Assembly: GCA_947000775.1 (NCBI GenBank)
Contig: CAMQGK010000604.1
Span: 9,106,501-9,170,500 of the forward strand
Origin: Pterois miles
Lineage: Eukaryota; Chordata; Actinopteri; Perciformes; Scorpaenidae
Direction of reading: 5' to 3'
DNA length: 64,000 bases
In this document: positions 1 to 13,200 of the stretch, one piece after another
How the letters are laid out: each line of letters opens with the position of its first letter
How positions within the stretch are numbered: the first letter of the stretch is position 1
Notes under the pieces: model-generated
Told to the model about the DNA's origin: nothing
Database searches by the model: none
Seen by the model: the letters and a program-made list of their open reading frames with translations, nothing else
Made by a program: the position numbers and the translations under genes

Positions 1-1185
1 GACTGATTCCTCACTAGCTCTACGTCATGTGAGAGGAGGGGAGGATGCCATCTTCCTTTTTAGCAGAATTACCAATTACCATCCAAGCAGAGAGTGCAGG
101 GGCAGAGGGATTGTTTAGTTGCCAACTAAATGTTAGTCTGTCTGGCTCATTGGTTGTTGCTGTGTTGTGTATTGATAAACCCATGGTGCTCTCCATGGTG
201 CTGAAGTAACATAGACTGATTTGCAATTGCAACGTTTTTCTCTGAGCCCCGCCCTTCTGTCAGTTTCATCTCAGATCTATAATATCCTCTTAACTATGTA
301 GCAAAGGAGGGCTAGTATTCAAAAATGCAGAACCAAAGGTTCATTTATGGAGCAGGGTGCTATTCATGGGTGAATGAACTGGGTCCATCTGGGTCCATTA
401 AAAATAAACCATGGCAGTGGCCAGGGTTCGATCCCAACTTGCAGTCCTTTGCTGTGTGCCCCCCCTGTCATTGTTGAGCAGCACTAATAAAGGCAATAGA
501 AAGCCCTAAAAATAATAACAATCGTTACTGGTTATAACGTTACTCCAAATTAAAAGTTTACTTGTACTAATTTGCAAATGTGAGCATGCTGACATGCTAC
601 ACTTTAGGTGATTATGATAAATATTAAACATCAGCATTTTAGCATTTTTATTGTGAGCTTGTTAGCATTGAACTAACAATGCTGGCAGCAAGTCAAAACA
701 CAGCTGCGTGGCACCTATGTAACCTAACAGAGCTGCTAGCATCGCTGCAGATGCTTAGTCTTGTTAATTTACCCTTAACCATCAGATCTGGCTCCTCTTA
801 TTTTTCTAATGGAAAACAAATTTCACATAGTTTCACATTCAAAATCTGACTTGCAGGAGATGATTGGTTGTACTGGATAAGACTGTGTGAACTGTTTCTA
901 GTGCTGCTGGACATGATTAAACATGCTTAGTCAACATCCTTGGATAAATAAAGATTTAACATCCTCTAGGTCAGCCCATGTGTTTTGCATGGGTCACAGC
1001 CAGTCATATTCCCTCAGAGGATTAGATACCAGAGAAAGACTTACTCTTAGGGAAAACAAAATGTGTTGTGTGTTTTGCTCTAATAGCAGTTAACAATAAA
1101 TAACAGCTGGGACTCTGTGTAAAGCATGCTTTAATACTGATTTAACATTTTCAGTGACGCTAATTTTTGGATTTTGTCTTTGCAG
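1..1185. other. itga11 intron (5' part in window)
   Basis: Intron sequence before the first visible exon. I see no signal peptide or FG-GAP-start exon here, so the first two itga11 exons must lie upstream. It contains a repeat at 560-770. Confidence 0.7.
560..770. repeat. Interspersed repeat of the GCTAGCAT type
   Basis: The stretch has gagcatgctgacatgctac and cagagctgctagcat, typical of a common dispersed teleost repeat. A related fragment (ggctgtagactcttgtct) is at about 18555-18660. The family name is not assigned. Confidence 0.45.
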
Positions 1186-1298
1186 GTTATTAGTTGGCGC
1201 TCCGTATGAAATGAACGGCCCATACCAGACAGGAGATGTTTATAAATGTTCACTGAGCAGACGAACCAATGGCAATGGTTGCTCCAAACTCAACTTAG
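1186..1298 (+). CDS. itga11: itga11 coding exon 1 of window (propeller start)
   Basis: The acceptor is tttgcag and the donor is gtatgg. It enters with one base completing a codon and leaves in phase 1. It encodes LLVGAPYEMNGPYQTGDVY and then a Cys-containing loop, the first propeller blade of collagen-binding alpha chains. The preceding two exons are not in the window. Confidence 0.93.
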
Positions 1299-4200
1299 GT
1301 ATGGTCTCACAAAACACCACCCAATGTTGACCAGGAAATCACAAGATACACTACACATAGTAACAATATCATTAAAGTACAACATCTGGATGCATGTGTT
1401 TGCACGTATAAGTATTCATATGTCTGCACACTTTTCCCTGGGGGCGGCAGTAGCTCAGTCCGTAAGGACTTGGGTTAGGACGCGGAGGTCACCGGTTCAA
1501 GTCCCCCATGGACCAAGACCAACTGGAGAGGTGCCAGTTTACCTCTTGGGCACTGCCGAGGTGCCCCTGAGCAAGGCACCAAACCCCCAGCTGCTCTGGG
1601 CGCTTGTCAGGAGCAGCCCCCTCACTCTGACATCTCTCCATTGACGCATGTATATGTACTGTGTGAACAACAGAGTGTAAAACTGAATTTCCCCACTGTG
1701 GGACTAATAAAGGAATATCTTTCTTTCTTTCTTTCTTTCTTTTCTGCATGTGTCTCAGTAAACATCATGGTGGCATGTGTGAGATACAAGTGTGGGTACC
1801 ATACCAATCATTCCCCATTTTACTATTTTCTTAAATGGTTTGTGGACATTTCCACATGTGTGCTACACCACACATCTCACCACATGCTTCTTTATACCAG
1901 TTGCACATGTGTTGTGCTGGTTAGGAAGGCACATGAAGTTTTGTAATTTAGGTCTGAGGATGTAGACACTGCTTTAGCTGCCCAGACAGCAATAACAAAC
2001 CAAAGTCCCAGATGGTGGAACCTGTGTTTGGTCTCTGAAGGATAGTGCCTGTATTTATGTATATATGAGCCTGTGCATCCAAGATCCTCTCAGTGACATT
2101 CATTTTTCCCTCAAGGAAGGATATCTCTGACCAATGTATCGGAGCGAAAGGACAAGATGAGGCTCGGGATGACGCTCGCATCAAACCCTAAAGACAACAG
2201 CTTTGTGGTGAGTTTAAACTGGACCTATCATGCGTTTGTGCTTTTTCCTTTTCCTTTAGTATGTTATAAATTTGTTTTGTGCATGTAAAAGGTCTTCAAA
2301 GTTACAAAGCCCAAAGTCCAGGCCAAAGGGAGTTACACTTCCCCACAGAAACACTGCCCCTGAACTGCCTGAAACGCCTTGATTTAAGTCCTGCCTTTTC
2401 TTCTGTAACGTGGCGATGTCACCAAGTAACACAATTACATAAAACCTGCCCATAGTGCAGTGGTTCTCAAAATGTGGGGCACATGTGACCGGGAAGAATA
2501 CAATGCAATTCATATTTTGACTCTTTTTCATGGGAAAAAGCAAACAAATGAGCTCTTTATACATCCATGGTAGCAATGGTGTTCATTCAGACAGTCTGTA
2601 GGTTTACAGACTGGACAGATATTTGACAAGGACAAAAAGAAGAACAGACGATGCTTCAAAGATGAACAACACAACATGCTGAGCTGATGGTAATCAAAAG
2701 AAAATAGGGCCACACCGAGTAGTTTGAAGATTCATTCATAACACTGACATTCATTATAATTATCATTAAACTTACAAAAACATTACCCTTCCTTCATCCT
2801 CCTCTCTCTGTCTAACACACATAAAACGACCAGTCCTCATGTCCAAAAGAAAAAAAGGGAGATAGTAAATATTTCCAAATGTTTTTAGCGAACAAAATAT
2901 GCTGCTTCGATGCATATTTTTTTGTTATTTAGCCTTTTCGCTTCCACATGCACCTGTAATGGAGCGGTGTAGCAGCAATCCAACAGTACCATTATTTTTA
3001 TATAAATATCATGAATAATGACAGTGGTGGGAGGGGAGACCACTGTGTATTTTATGTCTGAAAACTCTGGCAGATGAGAGTATGAGACATAAATATATAC
3101 AGAAGAAATTTAGAAACATTACATCCCAGTCACCTCAGTAAAAAAGTGGCTTGATCAAGGTTAACTCTCACCCTACCAACCTATTTAACATACTAGGACT
3201 AAAACTAGGAAGGAGGAAAACAAGGACTAAACTATAAGAAACAGCCAATATGTTAACATACTTCATCACAAAACATTATTAGTTATACAATATGATTAAT
3301 GTCATCTGATGTAAAAGAACAGGTTATTATTATTTTAGGAAAGGTACAGTTAATTTGCACATTATGTAAAACACAAATAGGTCCCTAGGACCTTAATACA
3401 TTAGTCTTTTTGGGGAGAGCGGGGAATGATGGAAAATTTTTGAGAATAACTGCTATAGTGGCCAGTTTGGCTCGTCCTCAAGCAAAGGTAGTTAGAGCGG
3501 AGCTGAAGTGGAGTCCGAAGAGTTTGGTTTGACTAACCAATCACCACAAGTGTGCCAGCTGATCAATCAGAGCGAACAGAGTGTTTTAGAGAGGAGTGTT
3601 TTAATGATATTAAAGCATGTAAACATGTTCTTGTAGAAACCCAAAATACTAGAATGAACCTGAAATTTAGCATAATAGTGCTTCTTTAAACTGCATTGGA
3701 TTTATCTTCTATAACACACAGCAATAGTCTGTTGCTGCAGAACTGTTTAAGTAAGAACATGTTTAATGGAGAGCAATGGTCAAAATGGAAAAAAAAATCC
3801 CACAAGATTGTCTTTTGATTACACGGTTGTCATACTGCTCTCTCCCTACGGAAGTACTCTGAGAGCATGAACCTAACTTTCTGCAATATGCTGAGGACGA
3901 TAGTGTTGCTTGCATGAATGCTTTCTTTTCTGTTTCAGGCCTGTGGGCCGCTCTGGTCCTACGAGTGTGGCAGCTCTTACTACAGCACTGGCATATGCTC
4001 CAGAGTCAATGCAAGCTTCAAGTTCTCCAGAACCATCGCGCCTGCTTTTCAGAGTAAGCCTTGAAGTATCTTACCCATTCGACAGACATTCAGGGAGACT
4101 TCTTCGTCACAGCAGGGGATTATTTCCTCATTTATGAACATCTGTTTTCTCCATGCATGCTCTCATGATTAAGTCCCATCTTTAAATGTTTTCCAGGATG

Positions 4201-7200
4201 TGAGACCTATATGGACATAGTGATCGTTCTGGATGGCTCAAACTCCATCTACCCCTGGTATGAAGTGCAGGCTTTTCTCATCAACATTCTTCAGAAGTTC
4301 TATGTTGGACCAGGTCAAATACAGGTGTGTAAGAAAGGAGGGGATACTAAAAGAAGATATTGGTAATGTTCATGTTGGATAGATTCAAATACTGGACTTA
4401 ATAAATACAACAGTATTTTCTTTAGCTCAGGTTTATTGTGCCTGTGGTATGGTCATGAAAGCTTGTTTTGTCAGCCGCTTAGACTGTTCATTAAATGGCC
4501 GATATCAGTGGTTACAAGCCTCATAGGTGTGGGTTAGAAGGGGCCTGCTACACCTACTTGTAGGTTTCATCATAGATTCACATCGGCGATCACCAAAAGA
4601 AGGAATAAAAGACTAGTAATTATGACAGGAAACATGTAGTTGTTTGTGTTCACAAACAAATTGAGTAAGTCAAAACACTATATTTTCTACCTAAACATAA
4701 CCAAATGGTTTTACTGCCTAAACCTAAATTAGCTATTTTGTTTGTGCTCAAAAAGTAGGGCTGTTAACGTTAACATGTTAATTATTAGATACCGCAAGTT
4801 TGTTTTAATGCCACTAATTTCTTTAGAGCATTAACATACCTTGCAATTTTTGGGTTGTAGCAGTCTCAGTTTTAAAGCTAGGGTGAAGGTACTGGCAGCA
4901 TTTGAAACAAAAAAAACTTAAGGAATCCATTATTACCAACCATGTCATACTAGCCTGTCGCAAAGGAGGCTAAACAGCACTCCAACTATTGCCTGAATTT
5001 TGAGGAGGAAAAACTGGCATGGCCATTTTCAAAGGGGTCCCTTGACCTGAAAATGGGTTCTGTGGGTACCCACCAGTCTCCCTTTTACCGAGATGCCCGC
5101 TTTGTGATAATCACATGCAGTTTTGGGCAAGTCATAGTCAAGTCAGCACAAATCTCCCTTTAAGGTAAATTTGAACAGATAAAAAATGTGTGATTAATTT
5201 GTGATTAATTATGATTATTGTGGACAACCATGCGATTAATCCCTATTAAAAATGATTGACAGCCCTAGTTAGGGCATGTTGCTTTTAAGTTTCACTGTCA
5301 CTTAGTTGGCATAATAGCCCCTAGTGACTCACATCTATCATGCTTATAACAACTGATTTAATGAGCTGAAAACAGTCAAATAGGGTGTTGTTGCTTGTTG
5401 TAGGCTACTATTCCAGGAGAAAATCATATTTAAACTGTACTTCACTGCAAGAAAACAGAGGTCTTGTTATTTGTGATAGATCATTGTCACTGTGTTTCTT
5501 CGGACAGGTTGGAGTTGTTCAGTATGGTGAGAAGGTCGTCCATGAATTCAAACTCAGCGACTACAAATCTGTGGAGGAAGTGGTGAAGAGAGCGCGCAGT
5601 ATCAACCAGCGAGGCGGAGAGGAGACCAACACAGCTCTTGGCATCAACGTAGCACGGTACAGTTTCAACAAACGAGCCGCACTGCTTCGCTACTCCCCCA
5701 CTCTGTGATTTATTTCACTGAATATGTCGAACACTTTCTCACAGCTCTCAAGCTTTCAAACAAGGAGGCCGGCGCGGTGCCAAGAAGGTGATGATAGTGA
5801 TAACTGACGGAGAGTCGCATGACAGCGCGGATCTCCAGCAAGCCATCGAGGACAGTGAGAAAGATGGCATCACCCGTTATGCCATCGCTGTGAGTCTGCT
5901 AGGCCTATTATTTACCTGGATTAGGTGGCTTACACTTTATGAGCTTTAACTTAGTTTTCTCATGGCTGATAAATTTCCATTGTAGCATTAAAACACCATA
6001 AACATTAATGAGGTGACCTCATGAGGTTCAGTGACGAATGCAGCCAAAAACACTTGAGCCCCCTGGAGAGCTCCAAATCCTGTATAAGCACACTGGAAGT
6101 GCAGTTAAAGGTGCAAATGATCTGCCCCAAACCACACGCTTCTTTGGTTTGTGCCACTGCAGCTTATAGCACATTTGATCCCTCGCTGGGCATCTGAGCA
6201 AAAACTCTGAAGTAATTTGGTTGAAAACCAATTGGAAATGGTGGCAGCGCTGGCATTGGTGTAGAAAACCTAAATCCTCTGAAACCTTCTTGAAGAGTGC
6301 TAATGTTAACCTGCTATAGGGCTATTAAAATGCGACACATCGATTAAGTTGGCCGACACTCAACTACTTCACACATTTACAGATAGCTTGATCTTATCAT
6401 TACAGGTCCTCGGCTACTACAACCGTCGTGGAATCAACCCTGAGGCCTTCCTCAACGAAATCAAGTACATCGCCAGCGACCCAGACGACAAACACTTCTT
6501 CAATGTGACAGACGAGTCAGCGCTGAAGGATATTGTTGACGCACTTGGAGAGCGCATCTTCAGTTTGGAAGGTCTTGCAAGGACTTCATTAGAACTACAT
6601 TACATTACATTTGTCAGACATTTTGTCCAAAGCAGCTCATAATAAATGCATTTAAAACTACTTTAGTGCTATAGTACAAGTTCTTAGGGCTAAGCAGCAT
6701 GGACACCACTTAGTAATGTCCTGCTACATTTGGATGAAGATCTTCTAACTCTATCTTTGATGATTTTCATATTTTATCAAAATCAAAGTCATTGATCAGG
6801 TATGAGGACACATGAGGAATTTGACACAGGTTATTTTGCTCTCATTGTACATACACAGAAATAGAGCTACATCTAAAATAAGGACAACAAAGCTGAACAA
6901 ATGTAAAGAAAGAGGATCAATTTATTTTTAAAAGGAAATACAATATATATACAATACAACAAGGAATAACAACATACAATATCTGTAGTTCGGCTGCTTC
7001 TGTACAGTGTCAACAACAATGCTGTAGTGTAACGGTCCAGTGTGCAAATTTGCTGTAATAAATATTCAATATTTCAATATTGAATATTTACACACTATAC
7101 GGTGAGTTAGAGGACTGTCCAGTGAGTTCTTGGCAAACATCACTTTCAGACACTGCTGATTATTAATTACATAATTAATTACATAATTGCTGTCACACAA

Positions 7201-10200
7201 TTACAACATGCCAGATCAACATCTTCTGGTATACCATCCATAATAAGTACCAACATGTATTTTTGTGATAAATACATAACTATTTTGTTTAGTTACCTCT
7301 TAGCAAAATCCTCTGAGTGAATTTAAAAGTTCACCCTGGTTAGCAGTGATGCAACCTGTATATCTAGGGATTTTATTATGAAAAGTAAGAGCACACAGAG
7401 CAAAAACGGTAATTCGCAGCCATCTGTCACTGTGGCAGTTGTAACGTATTTTCCTAAATTAATAAATACAAGCGGTTTGGCCGTTTGTGTTGTGATGTGC
7501 TGCTCTGCTCACATTAAATATATTTTTATTGCACGGCAACTGTTTGTCTCAGTTGCGCTGCTCTTTCTTGTCCGTCTGCCACTTTTCTTTTAGTGTAATG
7601 CATGATGGTATATACTGCCTCTTTAGTGATCACTTTTTTACAATACATTGTGGGATACATTGAGTCCACTTACTGTATATATAATTCTGACTACAGCACT
7701 ACAAAGTGCTGAAGTCACTGTTTAGTGCACTTTAAAGTGAGTAGTGACTGATTTCAGACACAGCCTATGTTCCTCTTTGGAACGATACAGATAAAGTCAG
7801 AAACACTGTGGCGGTCACCAGCCAATTAATAAATCGGCCAATTTAACAGAAAAATGCTGTACAAGAATTATAATATTATTAACAGTCATTTATCAAGAGA
7901 AAATGCCAAATTTTAGCTGGTTCCAGCTTCTGAAATGTGAGGATTTTATGCTTTTCTCTATTTTCTGTCAGTTTGAATTGAATAGATTTTCACATTGGGT
8001 TGTGAAAAACTCTGATGTAAATTTTTAAAGAAGCAAATAACTTTCCAATTAATTGGAATAAGAGATCAATCAGTCATGACACTAATCATTCATTTCAGTA
8101 GTAATGCTCTTACTAAGCCTGATAAAATATCTCTTTTGTGTCAAAGATCCACATAGAGACTCCAGTGGCTCTTCTACGGTTCTGATTGTGTTTGGCAGCT
8201 TAAACTTCTTTGCTACTGCAGCAGTTCACAACAGTAAAAGAGTGACTTGTTTACACAGGAACCAGTAAGAACGGGACAGCGTTTGGCCTCCAGATGTCTC
8301 AGGCAGGATTTTCCGCCCACAACGTCGAGGTGAGTCTGACTCCTGCTACCTCGCCGCCTCATATCATCTGTCAACATGTAGAACAGCACACACTGTCTCA
8401 ATTTCTAGTGCATCATAACTCCTCCCCACAAGCTGCCATTTATCACTTTCCAGTCCCCCCCTGAGGTGCCTGCTGTGTGGCCCCAGAGGTTTAGGTCATC
8501 CTGATTTAGGAGCCCCTGACAGAAGAAACAGGCCTTTTTCCACTTCAACCGTGCAGCGATGGGTAATAAGACACCACTTGTTCCCCAGTGAAGAAGCCGA
8601 GACGGGATTGAGACCGTTTTGCTGCAAAGCGGGTTGCTTTCCGCTTATTTTACCGAGAGGTTTTTGATTGTATCTGAGAGCAGATAGCTGCAGGTGTGCT
8701 GTTTTTTTAGGGTGACACAGCTGGAAGAGGGAGATAAGACTCTCCTCTATTGTACCTGCTGTTCAATTCATTGATTTCCATTTCTGTCTTTCTGGCTCTG
8801 TCTGGACATTTGCCGATGAAACTGCTTTGATTTTCCAGTTCCCCTTCACAGTGGGATTTGTCAAGGGAGGAATAAGTATATCCCATTTATGATGAAAAAT
8901 AAATATATAGCAGATTTTGCAGCTGGGTGGCAGGAATTGCTGGAAAGTCTGTCCACAAGGCCAGATTCCAGAGATGCTTGACAACACCAACCTGAGTGTT
9001 GAGAGTAGGATAACTTATTGGAAAGAATGTCGGGGCTTTAAAGGAGAAAAACAGTCCTGAAAGTCCAGATGGTTTTGCTGAACGTGACATGTGCCAACTC
9101 TGATGGCTGCTTATGTCATATACTATCCATATAGACGTTTCATGCATCTGCATACATGGTAGTTTCTTTGTCTGCTGTTTCTTTTGTGAACTAAACAATG
9201 CTGAAAAACAATCTCAAGGCTCCGTGCTTATTTGCAAAACTGATTCCTGTATTCACCACAATAGAGCATATACTTTACGTCACTTGTTTGTTTAGCCGCT
9301 ATGATGTGTATATATCCTCCATACACTTTTGCATGTTTATGTACAACCGCAAATCTGGCTGAGCTGACATCCTGACCAAAGAGAGGCTCACGGCCGTACA
9401 TGCAACAGCAGCAGAAATAGGTCACTGGTTTATATGGCTGAACTGTTTTGGGGTTTCATTCGTTTGCCATGGAAACCATTTTGACCAAAAACAGACAACC
9501 ACATTGGCGTAAAGCTGCTGTCAGAGAGTGACGCAATGCGAGCGTGGTGAGCACACAATTCCATCTTTCAGGAAGGAATTGCAAGCCTTCCAGCATAATA
9601 TGCTCAAACACTGGAAAATGTGTTGTCGGCATATTGTGTACGGCAAGAAAAAAATAACTGAGCTCATTAAGCAGAGGAACCCTATAATTACAGTGCCAGT
9701 GATATAGAGTAGGGTGAACCACGGAAGATAGAAAATCCCTCCTCTCGTCTGCAGCTAATTGCACTCCCCGGTTTGCTTCTTTTGTTGAATGACGATTTAA
9801 AATACACACTGATCAAGATTTAGCGGTGATGTGATAATGGACTTTAAAGTGGACTTACTCTCTTTGCACACTGTGTTTTGCGATTGTGTGAAAATGTTCT
9901 GTTGCTGATGAAGTAGCTGTTGACTTGTCATGAATATAGTTCCACCAGTAGTTTTTTTTTTTTTTTTTACTTTAACTTGAAGACTTAAATACAGTATGGA
10001 TGAGCAGTATTCAAGTGTTCATTCACTTACTGCTTTGTTGTAAAAGCTGTTCAGAGCTATGCTCCAACTTTAGCAATAACAGGAGATGTCTGGGATGGGT
10101 TCCCTGGCAGTTTCAGTGGAAGGATTGTCAAGGTTATGGAATAGGATGGATGACAAAAGACAAACCAAGAGAACAAACAACAAAATGGGTGCTGGATAAG

Positions 10201-13200
10201 TAACTTGTATGATATGTGTTAGCTAGGGAAGATATTTATCATGTATCCCAAAGGGGGAAAAGGATTCAGTGTTAAACACAACTAGGCAGATGGAGTAAAC
10301 TAAGCTGTGTCCTTGTATGATTTCTTTATGTTCTTCATAATCCATCAAAGACAAAAAAACGTTTCTTCACATTGAAACAGACCAGTACACTGCTGCCGCA
10401 TACATTGTTTCAACGCAATTGCATTGCTAGGCAACAGCTTGAGTCCATGTTTACCTCCTGTCAGCTGATATAGGTCGGTAACAAGAAATAAATCCGAACC
10501 CATTTGTTTATATGTACAACTGTGAAATGGCCTTTAGACCACGTTTGCATCCGACATTCCATACTAACATGCTGTTTAGTACACTAAAACAGTATGTGAG
10601 CTGATTCGGTATGTCCGAAACCTTAGAATGAACAACAGTTCAATAGTACGTGAACTGCATACTATTTCCAGTGAAATATTACAGTACGCTGGACACTACA
10701 GTGGCATAATCCCAACGCAATGCGGTAGTGATGACAATGTTTATACCACACGTTGACAGATGGTTTTTTGTTCTTTGATTCTCACAAGGAAGTGATGATG
10801 TAAACCACTGCTTAGTGTGCCCGAAAAGTTACATACTACTGTTTATTCAAACAAAAGTATGCTGAACGAAACACACATTGGGTATGTAGTGCCTATATGT
10901 GATTCTTACATAACCCTTTTCAAACTTGACAACATAAACTGAATGGGCCCCATTGTATTTCCTGTTCCAGTGTTTGCTGATGCAGTAGCTGACGTAAACC
11001 TGGACCAAAGCTGTTGCCCTCGGACCAGAAAGGAAAGGGTCTATACAAGAAGAAAGTCAGATGTGGCCCTGTGCGAAAATTTGTATTATTTAGTTTTTTA
11101 CTGCTCTCTGTAGTGGGAATTTCATGCTCTTTTAATGACATCAAGGAAGTCAGTTGATGGAGATGAATGGCTCACATCTGAAATTACTGTCTGAAAAAGA
11201 GACCCTCAAATTGTCAACTTTTTTAGTGAATGCATGGAAGAAAATCTAGTATTAGATGATTAATGTTGCTGATCACCTGGATTGATATGTGAGCAGCACA
11301 GCTGGAAGTTGTATTATTGTATTGCTGTTTTATTATCCCATGAGGGATGGGCCATGAGATGACAGGACGCTTCAGTAAAATCCAGATGATTCATTCACCT
11401 TAAGGTGGACTGGAGATTGGTTTCTATATACCTCGTTCTCGTTTTAGCAGCGGCTGCATGAGAGTGATCTGATGTACTGTCGGCAGGCAGAAAGTGGATG
11501 GATACATTAAATTAGACTTCCTTCATATACTTTTAAAGTAATCTACAGTGAAAACCTCCCCTGGTGTTTATCACTGTTACCAATATTAGATTTCACCACA
11601 TCATCATTAATCTGACTGAAACTAAGGTGCGCCAAACACACAGGCTGTGCTCCAAAATGGTGGTCACAGTTTAAGTGCATCATCATCGTATACAGTAATT
11701 ACCAGGTTGTGTGCATGTGCAGCTCTATTACTCTGCTGTTTGAAGTATAGAAATAAACTCTACCCCCCTTGCAGGATGGGATTCTGGTGGGTGCAGTCGG
11801 GGCTTACGACTGGAACGGAGCTGTGCTGAAGGAAACCCGACAGGGGAAGGTGGTCCCTCCCAAGTCTTCCTACACACAGGAGTTCCCTGAAGAGCTCAAA
11901 AACCACGGGGCCTACTTGGGTGAGTAACACCCTAGAAATTATTTTAATGGAGTGGAAAAATCATGACTGGATTGGGATGGATGTGTTTAGAATGGGAGAG
12001 AAAGTACAATATTGTTATTGTTATAATGAAGGCTACGCTTTAACACTGTTTATAACATCTGCTTCCACGGCCACCGTTCATGTTTATATCCTCTTGTCCG
12101 AGTAGAAAGCCTGTGGTTTAACACTAACTATATTAGCTGCAACCCATCTCTATAAAGTGTACCCATTGCTCCAGTACTTCCCATCATCCAACCCCATCTC
12201 AGTCCACCACCACAGACCTCTGCTTTTACCATCAGTGGTTTGTCTCTGAGCTTATCCACCAGGCTGCCAATGGACGCCATTCTAGACTCAATAGTAATAT
12301 GAGGTGGAAGCATAATTTTTGGACAGGCAGGGAGAAAGTTAAAGCTGGGAAAAAGGGGGTATGGAGATGAGAGATGAAGGTGGAAAAGTATACGGGGTGT
12401 AAGTGGAATTTTTAGTGGGAAAAGACGAAATAGAAGAAGAAATCTGAGAAACCTGAGAAACCAGAACATCCAGTTCTGAGTAACTAAATGCAGCTCTCTG
12501 AGTTCCAGCTCCTCAAATTGCAAAGTTTTACTATTTTTCCTTGAGTCATGCATATCACTGCTATGAAATTAAACCTAAAGGTCAGGCCCAATCACTCTCA
12601 GTACACTCAAACAGTGGAGCATACAATCATTTTACCTAATTTACAGATCCATAGGCAATAGAAGTAGTGTCACACATGGGTTACTTTGGTCTGTAAATCT
12701 ACATCCTTCAGAGAGTTTCTGTCTGAGTAGAGGCAGAATTAATGTGAGTGTTTTTTTCATAACCAGGTTATACTGTGTCGTCCGTGGTGTCGGCCAGAAA
12801 TGGTCGTCTACTCGTAGCTGGAGCTCCACGATTTAATCACACCGGCAAAGTCATCATCTTCACTCTGAAGAACTCGGGCAACCTCACCATCCTGCACTCC
12901 CTCAAAGGCCAGCAGGTACTGAAGCATCCAGCACTTCACCTATGTGAAAAAAAAAAAAAAGTGATCAGCTGTCGGCCAGTTGCTCACTAATGTAGTCTTT
13001 GGAGGAATACCACAGTGCAACAAGGAATGTCATAAAACATTGTTATAAACACTGATGAAGAGCAGGTCACTTAGTTTAATGAGTCTTTAAAGGGACAGTT
13101 CAGGTGTCATAATGTTTTCCATGTGACGGAGAAGCAGGCAGGAGGTGTCATACAGGAGCAAAGTAATGTACTGCTGTGGACGGGGCCGGCAGAGAAATGT

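Noticed and set aside
1..1185. Signal-peptide or second exon of itga11
   Set aside because: I searched for an FG-GAP start (FGYTV-like) next to splice sites and saw none.
1440..1515. A true tRNA gene
   Set aside because: Only the A and B boxes are preserved, the cloverleaf is incomplete, and the same body occurs at 26247, so it is a SINE head.
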